This document shows positions 10,201 through 19,211 of a DNA stretch of 64,000 bases, in pieces. The DNA comes from Stanieria sp. NIES-3757 (GTDB lineage Bacteria > Cyanobacteriota > Cyanobacteriia > Cyanobacteriales > Xenococcaceae). The stretch is taken from NCBI GenBank assembly GCA_002355455.1, contig AP017375.1:3897640-3961639 (forward strand). The letters are read 5' to 3'. Position 1 is the first letter of the stretch. Each line of letters begins with the position of its first letter. The translations under genes and the position numbers were made by a program. The notes below the pieces were generated by a model. That model saw only the letters and a list, made by a program, of their open reading frames with translations. It made no database searches and was not told where the DNA came from.

Positions 10201-10397
10201 TGAAGTAATTGTCTGACTTCTGTTACCGTTACTTGAATTAGATTGTTTAAATCCAAAGATTCTCTAATCCTGGTAATTACTCTTGTCAGAGCTTTTTGCT
10301 GCTTGAGTTGATGAGACTCTAAAAGACAAATGAAATGATCGATCTCTTGTAAAGAAAAAGGTTGATTAGGGTCAACAGTAGGTTGCATTTGCGTCAC
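7227..10397 (-). CDS. Four-GAF cyanobacteriochrome-like sensor histidine kinase
   Basis: A soluble 1056-residue kinase: four GAF domains (about 50-195, 225-370, 410-558, 588-705), a short coiled coil, a HisKA region with His750 in GIAHEINTPLG, and HATPase_c (about 930-1050; LIHNAIQAM, DSGSGIAPE). GAF3 carries the bilin-lyase-type Cys-His pair (Cys497-His498 in AGHSDCHVK) plus DTHLQETQGGRYR, typical of red/green cyanobacteriochromes. GAF2 has Cys310-His311 and a second Cys282; GAF1 has Cys135-Tyr136 and an EDCF motif near Cys107, close to the DXCF motif of dual-cysteine types. GAF4 lacks about 25 residues including the cysteine. The frame starts at GTG 10397; ATG 10388 is an alternative. It probably senses light; the colours are inference. 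Confidence 0.88.
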   Translation of the reverse strand: MTQMQPTVDPNQPFSLQEIDHFICLLESHQLKQQKALTRVITRIRESLDLNNLIQVTVTEVRQLLQVERVAVFKFEPDCTLYDGEFMAEDVDPQWNSILGQRVQEDCFVQDYAIQYQSGNIQAIADIDNAGLKDCYFEILERFQVRANLVVPLLQDRLLWGLLCLHQCSGAKTWTDSEIEFVKQIAEHLGVAIQHSKMLMQAKLQAEQQKALTAVIARIRESLDLDEIFKNTVTEVRKLLNVDRVVVFRFQPESDWHDGEFIAEDVDEQWNSVLAKSLQTNCLEEQDTINFQQGKIQAVTDVNYDQLNDCHVHILEQFQIRAKLIVPLFQGKFLWGLLCINQCSGIRAWAEHEIEFAKQVAEQLGIALQQSDYLEQMQIQSAQLANAEKQKWVAERQQIIVTTINKICQSLDIKSIFQTSTQEIRQLFKAERVAIYRFNPDWSGEFVSESMAEGWTALVGIFPTIYDTHLQETQGGRYRNNETFAVDDIYQAGHSDCHVKLLEQIEAKAYAIAPIFQSDRLWGLLAAYQNSSPRHWEEDEISLLRQIGWQLGVALQQAEYVQQVQEKAGERQRALATTIEKIRRSLDIDTIFKTTTQEVRQLLKVERVAIYRFHSDWSGEFVADSIADDWTPFTKAQIINENRLILDGRNDQYPRNETFVPILQGEKLWGLLMAYQAFQPRYWQQEEVNLLAQVGVQLGIALQQAELLQQTQKQAKELALALKDLQQSQIQLIQGEKLAGLGQLIAGIAHEINTPLGTIKTAVGNMARGINEALAQLPYFCQLLNSTEQSKFFALIEQAIQQPTLVTGRQKRTLKQSMTKRLESYNLKDSVWIADRLIDIGIYGDEIEPFIPLLKQDYSEFILQLAYNLARLPNNSRTIETAVERVTKIVVALKNYARYDNSNQPYQIQIIEGLETALELHQNKLKHGIEVIRDYQPIPPIWCFPDELIQVWTNLIHNAIQAMKEQGTLTISTWEEANGIKVRIIDSGSGIAPEIQAKIFDPFFTTKPIGEGNGLGLYICRKIIDKHQGKIEIDSQAGQTIFTVWLPFQINNAELT

Positions 10398-10861
10398 ATT
10401 TACGATTAGCTTTGATTTACTAGGAATTACTCAATTTACTTGTAAAATTAGTATTCCCAAGGAACGTCAAAATCTAACCGTCAAAAATTCAGACCTACTG
10501 AATTCAATGGAAAAATTTTACTATAAAATTTCAAAATTCAAATTTATATTAATATAAAATAATTGAATATATGATTGCAGTTTAGTTTTTTATTTTTACT
10601 AAAAACGATTAGTTATTAAAAAGTTTTTAAAAAATCAAACTTTTTTTATTATTACTATTTTCTTGATAGCAATCAAAACAAAGATTAAGACACACATATC
10701 TTGTCTTAATCGCTAATTCGGTTGCTATAAAATTAATCTTTACTATAAAAAGATAGTTATAAATAGTATAAAATTTTAAGTAAATAATCAATTAAAAGTT
10801 TTTGCTTATAGCGTTTGGCTGGTTCATGAGGTACACCCAAAGCCAGCCTCCTGCCTTAAAG
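10398..10861. other. 464-base AT-rich gap downstream of the nitrate reductase unit
   Basis: No reading frame with coding character is visible. The gap holds the promoter region of the GAF kinase at its left side, one arm of a 33-bp repeat at 10697-10729, and near 10815-10850 a weak GGCTGG/CCAGCC stem just after the stop of the nitrate-reductase-associated gene. That stem may contribute to transcription end but has no strong T tract. Confidence 0.4.
10697..10729 (-). repeat. 33-bp dispersed repeat, left copy (inverted)
   Basis: The reverse complement of this stretch matches 13868-13900 at 29 of 33 positions (both begin TATAGCAACCGAA and end TTAAGACAAGATA). The two copies face each other and enclose narB and its downstream gene. 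Confidence 0.6.
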
Positions 10862-11353
10862 CTAAAAACTTTGTACCTCACTAGTATTAGAATTGCTATA
10901 AATTAAATCAAATTCTTTTAAAGCTGGTAAAAAATTTTTATTTTCATGACTAGGACGACTCAATTTAATTAAAACAAAACGCTCCAAAGGAGTAAGCTTA
11001 GACCATTGTTCGAGTGTTAATTGTAAACCAAATTCTGCTAGTTTTGTTTGCAACTCTTGAGGAATTGAAGTTAGTTCTAACCAAGCAGGGTGGGGATCGA
11101 TTGCTAATTCTCCTGCTGGTGTGCCAGTTTTTTCTTGGACTAATTTTTGTAAAAATTCTCGATATTTTTGAGCTTCTGTTTCGGTCGAACAAGGTAAAAC
11201 AACTAAAGTTTGACGTTCTTCTTGATCGAACTGATGCCAATGAGAAAGTTTGAGTTTGACTCCGCAGGTATCTAGTTTCATCCTGACTTGCATGGGAATA
11301 CAGCGCAAAGATTCAACAAAATCTGCTTCAAATTGGAAAAATTGATTGGTCAT
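10862..11353 (-). CDS. Nitrate reductase-associated protein
   Basis: A 163-residue soluble protein matching in layout the family annotated as nitrate reductase-associated protein (TIGR02664 type): FFQFEADFVESLRCIPM at the start, then two similar LKLSHW / LTLEQW segments. Its biochemical role is not established; a part in nitrate reductase maturation or activity is inferred from constant linkage to narB. ATG 11353 fits the family N-terminus. The frame also opens at TTG 11371, which would overlap the narB stop (TTGA), so coupling to narB translation is possible. Confidence 0.8.
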   Translation of the reverse strand: MTNQFFQFEADFVESLRCIPMQVRMKLDTCGVKLKLSHWHQFDQEERQTLVVLPCSTETEAQKYREFLQKLVQEKTGTPAGELAIDPHPAWLELTSIPQELQTKLAEFGLQLTLEQWSKLTPLERFVLIKLSRPSHENKNFLPALKEFDLIYSNSNTSEVQSF

Positions 11354-11367
11354 TAGTCTTTTTGCTT

Positions 11368-13632
11368 TCAAATTTGAGGTAATAATTCACCTTTTTCAAT
11401 TTTTAATTCTGAATTTGGTTGTTGTTTAACTGGAATTAATTTTACTGCACAGGCTTTTAATTCTGGTTCTAGAGAAATCGGACAAGCTTCGGGATGGGTA
11501 AGTACATTAGCTTCAGCATTTTCCGCCCACAGTGAACCCCAGTGCATGGGGACAAAAACTGTTCCAGGCGCGATCGCTTTAGTGACTCTAGCAGGAAAAA
11601 TTCCTTTACCACGACGAGAATGGATTTCTACCATCATACCTTCCTCGAGCTTCAATTTCTCGGCATCGCGGGGATGAATTTCTAGGAATGGTTGAGGTTG
11701 TTTTTTCATAATCTTCTCTATTCTTCCTGTGCGAGTCATGGTGTGCCAGTGTTCGTAAACTCGACCGACAGTTAAAACGAAAGGATATTCATTGTTAGGT
11801 GGTTCTGCTAATCCTTTCGAGTGAAAAGCTGCAAATTTTGCCCTACCGTCAGGAGTATTAAATATCCCATTGGTATAAAGACGTTTTGCTGCTACTTTCT
11901 CCTGTTTCTTTTCTTTAAATAATGAAGCAAGTAATCCTTTCTCTTCATCTCCTTGTTTCTCTATCTCCCCCTCTCCTTTTAGGGGACAGGGCCATTGAAT
12001 TGGTCCTGCTTGTTGTAAACGTTGATAACTCAAGCCTGTGACATCACAAGGACGGTTACGAGTCAATTGGACAAATTCGGCGTAAACCTCTTCAGAAGAA
12101 GTAAAATTAAACTCTTTAGTAAAGCCTAAGCGACGACCAACTTCAGCAAAAATTTCCCAATCAGCTTTAGCTTCTCCAGGAGGATTGCGAAATTGAGGGC
12201 AAAGCGTAACTACTCGTTCTGAATTAGTCATTGTCCCTGTTTTTTCGCCCCACTGGGCAGCAGGTAACAAGATATGAGCATAAGCCGAAGTTTCAGTAGG
12301 GTAGTAAGCATCTTGATAGACAGTCAAAGGCGATCGCAACAAGGCTTTTTTAGTTCTTTCGAGATCGGGCATACTAACAGCAGGATTGGTTGCAGCAATC
12401 CACAACAAACCTACTGATCCTGTTTCTAAACCTGTAATCATACTCCAAGCGTCTCTACCTGGAACAGGAGCAATACTACCTGGCGTCAAACCCCATAATT
12501 GTTCTACTTCAGCCCGATGCTGGGGATTTTTCACCACTCGATAGCCAGGTAAAATATGAGCAAGTCCCCCTGCTTCTCTTCCTCCCATCGCGTTTGGTTG
12601 TCCAGTCAGGGAAAAGGGTCCGGCACCTGGTTTACCAATATTTCCTGTCATTAAATGCAGATTGATAATGGTTCTGACTTTTGCTGTTCCTTCGGAAGAT
12701 TGATTGATTCCCATCGACCATAAGGAAAGGACTCTTTCTGACTCTCCCCAATAACGAGCAGCTTGTTCGAGAAGATCGATGCGAATTCCACATTTACGGG
12801 CAACTACTTCAGGAGGATAGTGCTTGATTACGTCGGTATATTGGGAGAAACCTTGAGTACATTCGTCAATAAATAAAGTATCGAGATAACCCCAACGCAG
12901 CAATAGGTGGGCAATGCCATTAAGTAAATCGATATCTGTACCTGGTTTAATCGCTAAATGTAGATCAGCAGCCTCAGCAGTAGGAGTGCAACGAGGATCG
13001 ACAACGATCATTTTTACTTTACGGTTCTTTTTATGATGAACTCGCAAGCGGTTAAAAACAATTGGATGACACTCAGCCGTATTTGTTCCGATTAAAAAAG
13101 CACAATCGGTTAATTCAAGATCATCGTAACAGCAGGGAGGGCCATCGGAACCAAAACTTTGGGTATATCCTGCTACCGCCGAAGACATACACAGACGTGA
13201 ATTGGCATCAAAATTATTAGTACCTAAACAACCTTTGAGAAGTTTCTGAGCAATATAGTAGTCTTCGGTTTGAAATTGTCCAGAACCATACATACAAATA
13301 GCGTCTGAACCTTCAGTTGCTCGAAGATATTGAATTCGATTAACAATTCTCTCAAAAGCTTCATCCCAACTGGCGCGACGGAAAGGCTGGTCTAAAGAAT
13401 CTCTAACCATTGGATATTTGAGACGGTTTTGATCCAGAGATTCCGCGATCGTACCACCTTTAACACATACTTTTCCTTGACTAGAGGGGTGAGAGCGATC
13501 GCCTCTGACTTGCCAAATCGGATTACCTTGATTATCTCGATTAATGGCTTTACCTGGTTGTGCTGGAGGTAAGACTTCTAAGCCACAACCTACACCACAG
13601 TATGGACATAATGTTTTGGTTGGTTCTGTCAC
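11368..13632 (-). CDS. narB: Ferredoxin-nitrate reductase NarB
   Basis: A 754-residue molybdopterin oxidoreductase that reduces nitrate to nitrite with ferredoxin. The N-terminal [4Fe-4S] site is visible as CPYCGVGC plus a later Cys in GKVCVKG. The central molybdopterin-binding region has [10 protein letters not shown] and [16 protein letters not shown]; the C-terminal dinucleotide-binding domain ends the protein. I chose GTG 13632 because GGAGAG lies 7 bases upstream; the frame continues to a TTG at 13647. A charged insert (about residues 560-590, rich in Glu and Lys) looks like a flexible surface loop. It is transcribed after nrtP with a 421-base gap containing a hairpin and a dispersed repeat, so it may have its own promoter. 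Confidence 0.96.
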   Translation of the reverse strand: MTEPTKTLCPYCGVGCGLEVLPPAQPGKAINRDNQGNPIWQVRGDRSHPSSQGKVCVKGGTIAESLDQNRLKYPMVRDSLDQPFRRASWDEAFERIVNRIQYLRATEGSDAICMYGSGQFQTEDYYIAQKLLKGCLGTNNFDANSRLCMSSAVAGYTQSFGSDGPPCCYDDLELTDCAFLIGTNTAECHPIVFNRLRVHHKKNRKVKMIVVDPRCTPTAEAADLHLAIKPGTDIDLLNGIAHLLLRWGYLDTLFIDECTQGFSQYTDVIKHYPPEVVARKCGIRIDLLEQAARYWGESERVLSLWSMGINQSSEGTAKVRTIINLHLMTGNIGKPGAGPFSLTGQPNAMGGREAGGLAHILPGYRVVKNPQHRAEVEQLWGLTPGSIAPVPGRDAWSMITGLETGSVGLLWIAATNPAVSMPDLERTKKALLRSPLTVYQDAYYPTETSAYAHILLPAAQWGEKTGTMTNSERVVTLCPQFRNPPGEAKADWEIFAEVGRRLGFTKEFNFTSSEEVYAEFVQLTRNRPCDVTGLSYQRLQQAGPIQWPCPLKGEGEIEKQGDEEKGLLASLFKEKKQEKVAAKRLYTNGIFNTPDGRAKFAAFHSKGLAEPPNNEYPFVLTVGRVYEHWHTMTRTGRIEKIMKKQPQPFLEIHPRDAEKLKLEEGMMVEIHSRRGKGIFPARVTKAIAPGTVFVPMHWGSLWAENAEANVLTHPEACPISLEPELKACAVKLIPVKQQPNSELKIEKGELLPQI

Positions 13633-13867
13633 TTTGCTTCTCTCCAATTCGTTAATGGCAAGTTGGCTTTTGGGAATTTATGTAAATTAATCAAAACTTT
13701 TAACTATATTTTTAAGCTCAATTACAAGTAATTTTTTAAATAAAAAAAGTTAATAAATATTATTTTCTTTTTAAATCAAAGAAGTTTTAAGATTTTATAA
13801 TTTTAAAATATAAACATTATTTCTTTTTGTTTTTGTTATCAACAAACATTTTTGAGGAAATATCAAG

Positions 13868-13900
13868 TATAGCAACCGAACTATAGGTTAAGACAAGATA
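13868..13900 (+). repeat. 33-bp dispersed repeat, right copy
   Basis: Matches the reverse complement of 10697-10729 at 29 of 33 bases. It lies in the gap between nrtP and narB (13633-14053). Apart from this repeat and the hairpin at 13997-14021 that gap is AT-rich, with no coding frame and no perfect NtcA box that I can see. Confidence 0.6.
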
Positions 13901-13996
13901 ATGAATCTTAGGGACGAATGGGCATTCACTCTTACAAGATTTGTGAAACCTGATTTTTCCTGCAACTGCTCTCATTTAAACAATCTTCAAAAATTA

Positions 13997-14021
13997 GTAA
14001 AGTGAGCAACGCTCACTTTAC
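13997..14021 (-). terminator. Perfect 11-bp hairpin downstream of nrtP
   Basis: GTAAAGTGAGC (13997-14007), loop AAC, GCTCACTTTAC (14011-14021). On the minus strand it follows the nrtP stop by about 33 bases and is followed by TAATTTTTG, a weak T tract. It may terminate or attenuate transcription from nrtP into narB, or protect the upstream 3' end. Confidence 0.5.
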
Positions 14022-14053
14022 AACTATAAATTTCTCGCAGAAGCTTTCTCCTT

Positions 14054-15619
14054 TTAAAATTTAATTTCTGTATGCATGGTTGGAGTTTCTATAACTTCTT
14101 CTTCACCTTCATGATGCTCAGCAAAAGAGCCTTTAGGTTCTTTAAGTACGACGAAAGATAAAGCAGCAACAATCAAAGCAGCTACCCCCATAATTTGAAA
14201 GAAATAAGTATTAGATTGAGCTAAAATTGCTGGTGATGGTTCTGTACCACCTCCTAACCAAGTAGGAAGCAAACTATAAATAGTTAAATAAGCCACTGCG
14301 CCGACATTGCCATAAGCACCAACATTCCCGGCAATTTGTCCAGTAACACGCCGTTTAACTAACGGAACAATCGCAAAGGTAGAACCTTCTCCTGCTTGAA
14401 CGAAGAAAGAACAAGCCATAGTTAAGATTACCGCAGCAGGTAACCACCAACCACTACCAACTGAACCCAGCATTAAATAACCAATTCCCATTCCAGCAGT
14501 AAGGACTGCCATAGTTAGTTTACGACTACCTAATTTATCAGAAATCAACCCACCGCCAGGACGTGCAGCTAAGTTCATAAACGCATAGCTAGCAGCAATC
14601 ATTCCTGCTTGAGCTTTTGATAGCGCAAAAGTACCTTCAAAAAAAGCAGGCAGCATTGAAACAACAGCCAATTCAGAACCAAAGTTAACTAAGTAAGTTA
14701 GTTCGAGAATGGCAACTTGAGAGAAATTGTAGCGGTCATCGGCAGAATAGCGTTTTTTCCCACTTAATAAGTCTTTGTTAACACTCCAGCAATTGTAAGC
14801 CTGGAACAAATATAAACCGAGTAAGCATATCCAGACAAGATACATAGTACCCGTGCCATATAACTGGACTTTCATCAAACGCCAAGCGAGCAGCATCAAA
14901 ATTCCAGTTAAAGGAATGTTCATTAACATTAAAAACCAAAAGTCTTTTTTGGTAGTAACCTCTAATCCTCTCGCACTTCTAGGTCTTCGATATACTTTTC
15001 CTGGAGGAGTGTCTTGAACATTAAAGAAGTAAAGTATGCCATAGAGAGCAGCAATAATACCAGTACTAGCAATACAACCACGCCAGTTGAGTAAAGCTTC
15101 TCCTGTAGTTGGGTTAGTTGCACCAAAAGCTATCCAAGCACCAATGGTTGGTAAAGTAAAAGCAGCAGCAGCAGAACCAAAATTACCCCAACCACCATAA
15201 ACACCTTCAGCTAAACCAATTTCTTTGGGTGGAAACCATTCTGCTACCATGCGGATCCCAATCACAAAACCTGCACCAACGATACTTAGTAGTAAACGAG
15301 AAACTACCAACTGAGTAAAAGTTTGTGAGGCAGCAAAAATCAGACAAGGAATAGCTGCATAAATTAATAAAAGAGAATAAGTCCTTCTGGGACCGAATTT
15401 ATCTAGCAACATTCCAATTAAAATTCTGGCTGGTACTGTTAGAGCAACGTTACAAATAGCCAAAGTTTTGATTTGAGCATCAGTTAAACCTAAATCTGCT
15501 TGTACCGAGGTCGCTAATGGTGCTAAATTAAACCAAACTACAAACGATAAAAAGAATGCAAACCAGGTCATGTGTAAGATTTTATATCTACCCCTGAATT
15601 GCCACATTTCTCCAAGCAT
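14054..15619 (-). CDS. nrtP: NrtP/NarK-type nitrate/nitrite permease (MFS)
   Basis: A 521-residue major facilitator protein with about 12 membrane spans. The nitrate-porter signature is clear in GGWGNFGSAAAAF, along with the MFS loop DKFGPRR and RMVAEWFPP. NrtP takes up nitrate (and nitrite) across the inner membrane. It is an alternative to the ABC transporter NrtABCD, yet here it lies downstream of nrtD on the same strand. A 514-base gap (15620-16133) with a perfect NtcA box precedes it, so it is probably transcribed from its own nitrogen-controlled promoter. The C-terminal cytoplasmic tail is acidic. Confidence 0.93.
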   Translation of the reverse strand: MLGEMWQFRGRYKILHMTWFAFFLSFVVWFNLAPLATSVQADLGLTDAQIKTLAICNVALTVPARILIGMLLDKFGPRRTYSLLLIYAAIPCLIFAASQTFTQLVVSRLLLSIVGAGFVIGIRMVAEWFPPKEIGLAEGVYGGWGNFGSAAAAFTLPTIGAWIAFGATNPTTGEALLNWRGCIASTGIIAALYGILYFFNVQDTPPGKVYRRPRSARGLEVTTKKDFWFLMLMNIPLTGILMLLAWRLMKVQLYGTGTMYLVWICLLGLYLFQAYNCWSVNKDLLSGKKRYSADDRYNFSQVAILELTYLVNFGSELAVVSMLPAFFEGTFALSKAQAGMIAASYAFMNLAARPGGGLISDKLGSRKLTMAVLTAGMGIGYLMLGSVGSGWWLPAAVILTMACSFFVQAGEGSTFAIVPLVKRRVTGQIAGNVGAYGNVGAVAYLTIYSLLPTWLGGGTEPSPAILAQSNTYFFQIMGVAALIVAALSFVVLKEPKGSFAEHHEGEEEVIETPTMHTEIKF

Positions 15620-15988
15620 TTTTTACCTTCCTTCAGGTTGACAAACTACATTCAAAATTATTTTTGGTCAACAATAATACTGTTTAAACTTTTCTGAAAA
15701 GCAATTTCTGATTGCTAATAGTTGGTGAGGGAAAATCTTGAGCTATGAGAATTTTTTTCTCATTTAGGTTTTAAAAAAATCTTTGAAAACTAAAAGCTTT
15801 TTTGTCAATACTAAATCAACTATCTATCTTGGCTGCGATTCTAGATTCACACGATTAAATAAAGCTTTTCGTATATTTAGATACAAAAAATTTTTGCTTT
15901 CTTAATTTTGATGTGTTATTAGCATAAGCTAAATTACTAAATTGCATAATTACTTTGAGTGCGGTTAATTGTTAATAGTTAATTGCTC

Positions 15989-16002
15989 GTAACTGTAAAT
16001 AC
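15989..16002 (-). promoter_or_regulatory. NtcA box upstream of nrtP
   Basis: A perfect GTA-N8-TAC (GTAACTGTAAATAC) lies in the 514-base gap between nrtD and nrtP, 370 bases before the nrtP start. NtcA is the cyanobacterial nitrogen-control activator and binds this palindrome. No clear TAN3T -10 element is seen at the standard 22-23 bases, so the promoter is tentative. The rest of the gap is AT-rich with no coding frame. Confidence 0.5.
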
Positions 16003-16133
16003 CAGGAGATAACCAAACAAGAAAAAATGGCACCATAAATTGAACTAAGTGCCACTTACGATCAGTCAATATTAAGTCAAAAAAATTTTGAAAAATTGAA
16101 TAATAATAATAATCTTATTTTTTAATTATTTAA

Positions 16134-16976
16134 TTACTCCAGGGCATCATCATGGGCAAAACGACGATAAAGGAAATCTAGAGCATAATTACGCAGTTCA
16201 AAATATTGAGTATTTTCCATTAACTTCATACGATCGCGGGGACGGGCAAAAGGAATTTCTAAAATTTCTCCAATATTGGCAGCAGGGCCATTAGTCATCA
16301 TGACTAAGCGGTCTGATAAAAATAACGCCTCATCAATATCGTGAGTGATCATCAGTACCGTACAGCGATGATCTCGCCAGATTTTGAGCAATTCTTCTTG
16401 CATTTCTTCCCTCGTAATGGGATCTAATGCCCCAAACGGTTCGTCCATAATTAAGACTTCAGGACGAGTTGCCAAAGCACGAGCGATCGCAACTCTTTGT
16501 TTCATGCCTCCAGAAAGTTGGGCGGGTTTTTTATTCGCTGCTTCGCTTAAGCCTACTAATTCTAAATGTTCTAAAGTGATTTCTTTTTTCTCGTGGCGAG
16601 ATTTATGTTTATAAACTTGTTCGACAGCTAAATAAACATTTTCGTAAGCAGTTTTCCAGGGTAAAAGGGAATAGTTTTGAAAAATTACCATTCTTTCTGG
16701 CCCTGGTTTAGTAATGGGCTGATTTCTTAAACGAATCTCTCCCATACTCGGTTTGTTTAATCCCGATACCATGCTTAAAAGAGTGGATTTACCGCAACCA
16801 GAGTGACCGATAACGCAAATAAATTCCCCTTCTTTAACACTGAAGTTAACATCTTCTAAAACTGTATAACTACCTTTAGCGGTGGGATAAATTTTGGCAA
16901 CACCATCAAATTGTAAGAAGTCTGCTGAGTTAGAGGATGAAAGTTGATTTGGTAAAGTATTACTGGAAATTTGCAT
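16134..16976 (-). CDS. nrtD: Nitrate ABC transporter ATPase NrtD
   Basis: A 280-residue ABC ATPase: Walker A GHSGCGKST, Q-loop FQNYSLLPW, signature LSGGMKQRVAIARAL, Walker B VLIMDEPFGALD, H-loop ITHD. It powers nitrate/nitrite import with NrtC, NrtB and NrtA at the cytoplasmic face. It lacks the extra substrate-binding-like domain of NrtC. It begins 89 bases after the nrtC stop on the same strand and is the last gene of the ABC transporter set. Confidence 0.95.
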   Translation of the reverse strand: MQISSNTLPNQLSSSNSADFLQFDGVAKIYPTAKGSYTVLEDVNFSVKEGEFICVIGHSGCGKSTLLSMVSGLNKPSMGEIRLRNQPITKPGPERMVIFQNYSLLPWKTAYENVYLAVEQVYKHKSRHEKKEITLEHLELVGLSEAANKKPAQLSGGMKQRVAIARALATRPEVLIMDEPFGALDPITREEMQEELLKIWRDHRCTVLMITHDIDEALFLSDRLVMMTNGPAANIGEILEIPFARPRDRMKLMENTQYFELRNYALDFLYRRFAHDDALE

Positions 16977-17060
16977 AAGCTAGCTTGAATTAAAAATAAA
17001 TATTTTGTTTGATTGTTTGTCTTTTGTCGTTTGTCATAACCTTAGTATTAGTAGTTATCA

Positions 17061-17086
17061 AATGACTAATGACTAATGACTAGTGA
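17061..17086. repeat. ATGACTA heptamer tandem overlapping the nrtC 3' end
   Basis: Three consecutive ATGACTA-type heptamers run across the nrtC stop codon (17066-17068). The last residues of NrtC (SLVISH) are therefore encoded by the repeat, which suggests that the repeat grew into the gene end or supplied its stop. Confidence 0.6.
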
Positions 17087-19069
17087 ATCGATCTGAACCT
17101 CTTCAACTCGAATGTCCCGCTTAATTTCTAGTTCTTGAAGATATTCGAGGGGATTATCAGGATTAAAAATACTACCATCAAATAATTGGAAAGAAGTTCT
17201 TTCTGGTTCTAAACCAGGCAAATTTAATTGTCTAGCTGCTTCAGAATAAACATCAGTTCTTCTTACTCTATCTACGATTTCAATCCAGTTGCGAGGAAAA
17301 GGAACTATTCCCCAACGCGCCATCTGCACTAAAATCCACAGTCCTTCTATCCTACTGGGATAGTTGGTTTTATTAACGTAAAATTCATTATATTTAGGCA
17401 ACAATTGAGAAGGTTCGCCCGTACCTCGGTTATAGGCTTCAAGAAAACCAGGACGAATGTATTCTGGTGCAGAACCTACATACTGGGGTTGAGAGATTAA
17501 TTGAATAATTTCTTCGCGATGACGACGATCATCACAGTATTCGCAAGCTTCCATCAAAGCTTTAATTAAAGCTAAATGAGTTTCAGGATATTTATTTGCC
17601 CAATCTTCTCTAACTCCTAAAACTTTTTCTAAATAATTAGGCCAAATATCCAAATCTGTAGCGATGACGAAGCCGATATTTTCTGCAACTGCTTGAGAAT
17701 TCCAAGGTTCTCCCGCACAGTAACCATCGATATTACCTGCTTTGAGGTTAGTTACCATCTCGGCAGGAGGAATAACAATTAAATTAACGTCTCGATCTGG
17801 ATCGATGCCATCGGCAGCCAACCAGTAACGTAGCATCAAATTGTGCATCGATGCGTCATCAACTACACCTAAGGTATAAACTCGATCGCGATCCTTAGCG
17901 ATCGCTTCTTTGAAATCAGCTAAGGTACGGACTCCTCTTTCATAAAACTTTTTGCTGAGAGTAATTGCATTACCATTATGGGATAAAGTTAAAGCCGTCA
18001 TCGTTGGTACAGGTGCATTCTGATTCATCCCAATCGTTAGGGCGAGAGGCATACCTGCAACCATTTGGGCTGCGTCTAATTTCCCACTAGTTACTCCAGA
18101 CGCGATCGCACTCCAACTAGATTCTTTAACTAGATTTACTCCAGTTAAACCATGTTTAGCAAAGAAGCCTTTTTCTTTGGCTACGATTAGGGGCGCGCAG
18201 TCAGTGAGAGGAATAAAGCCAAGCTCTAGATTAGCTTTTTCTATGCCATGACTAGATACTACCACAGGAGCTTTAGTTTGGCGTTTTTTGGCTTTTTTCT
18301 GTTGATTGAGGAAGTAGACAATTTCACTGCGTAGAGGGTAATAATTGGGATGATTAACTACTTCTAGGCGGTTACGGGGACGAGGAATATTAACGTTGAG
18401 AATCTGTCCGATATGAGATTCGGGCCCATTAGTTAACATTACAATGCGATCTGCTAGTAACAAGGCTTCATCGGCATCATGAGTTACCATCAGACAAGTA
18501 ACTTGATGTTCCTGACAGATTTTCATCAACTGTTCTTGTAAGCTACCTCTAGTTAAAGCATCTAACGCCCCAAAAGGTTCATCCAACAACAGTAACTTAG
18601 GACGAATTGCCAAGGCACGAGCGATCGCCACTCTTTGTTTCATGCCTCCAGACAGTTCTGAAGGATGCTTGTCGGCTGCATGACGTAGGTTAACCATATC
18701 AATATGTTCCTCGACAATCGTACGGCGATCGCGGGCTGATTTATGACCATATACTTGGTTAACCGCTAAAGCAATATTTTGTCGCACAGTCTTCCAAGGA
18801 AGTAAAGAATAATTTTGAAAGACTACCATGCGATCGGGCCCTGGTTGTTTAACTTGCTTATTTTCTAGAATAATCCCGCCCTGAGTTGGTTTATCTAACC
18901 CCGCTACAATATTGAGCAAAGTAGATTTACCACAGCCAGAATGTCCCAATAAACAAACAAATTCCCCTTGTTTAATTTCAAGATGGATATTTTTGAGGGC
19001 AATATATCTTCCTCCATTAGCAAGAGGAAATACCTTATCAACGTGATCTACTTCAAGAAATGCAGTCAT
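17066..19069 (-). CDS. nrtC: Nitrate ABC transporter NrtC: ATPase fused to NrtA-like domain
   Basis: 667 residues. The first about 255 form an ABC ATPase (Walker A GHSGCGKST, signature LSGGMKQRVAIARAL, Walker B LLLLDEPFGALD). After a short basic linker, the C-terminal about 380 residues resemble the substrate-binding protein NrtA (LGFIPLTDCAPLIVAKEKG, GYCAGEPWNSQAVAENIG). In known systems this domain mediates inhibition of uptake by ammonium. It is cytoplasmic and pairs with NrtD on the NrtB dimer. It starts 142 bases after nrtB; the gap is filled with heptameric repeats. The C-terminus is encoded by a tandem repeat. Confidence 0.96.
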   Translation of the reverse strand: MTAFLEVDHVDKVFPLANGGRYIALKNIHLEIKQGEFVCLLGHSGCGKSTLLNIVAGLDKPTQGGIILENKQVKQPGPDRMVVFQNYSLLPWKTVRQNIALAVNQVYGHKSARDRRTIVEEHIDMVNLRHAADKHPSELSGGMKQRVAIARALAIRPKLLLLDEPFGALDALTRGSLQEQLMKICQEHQVTCLMVTHDADEALLLADRIVMLTNGPESHIGQILNVNIPRPRNRLEVVNHPNYYPLRSEIVYFLNQQKKAKKRQTKAPVVVSSHGIEKANLELGFIPLTDCAPLIVAKEKGFFAKHGLTGVNLVKESSWSAIASGVTSGKLDAAQMVAGMPLALTIGMNQNAPVPTMTALTLSHNGNAITLSKKFYERGVRTLADFKEAIAKDRDRVYTLGVVDDASMHNLMLRYWLAADGIDPDRDVNLIVIPPAEMVTNLKAGNIDGYCAGEPWNSQAVAENIGFVIATDLDIWPNYLEKVLGVREDWANKYPETHLALIKALMEACEYCDDRRHREEIIQLISQPQYVGSAPEYIRPGFLEAYNRGTGEPSQLLPKYNEFYVNKTNYPSRIEGLWILVQMARWGIVPFPRNWIEIVDRVRRTDVYSEAARQLNLPGLEPERTSFQLFDGSIFNPDNPLEYLQELEIKRDIRVEEVQIDSLVISH

Positions 19070-19117
19070 TATTTATCAGTTACCAATTATCAGTTAGAAG
19101 TGATTGATTATTAAAAA

Positions 19118-19208
19118 GTAATAGGTAATAAGTAATAGGTAACAAGATTTTAAATTTTCTGACTCATGCCTTCTGTTGTTTTACTTTTTACTTTTTACTT
19201 TTTACTTT
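19118..19208. repeat. Two heptamer tandem tracts between nrtB and nrtC
   Basis: TAATAGG/TAATAAG units at 19118-19142 and ACTTTTT units at 19183-19208 occupy most of the 142-base gap between nrtB and nrtC. They are typical short tandemly repeated repetitive sequences of cyanobacteria. Confidence 0.65.
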
Positions 19209-19211
19209 TAG

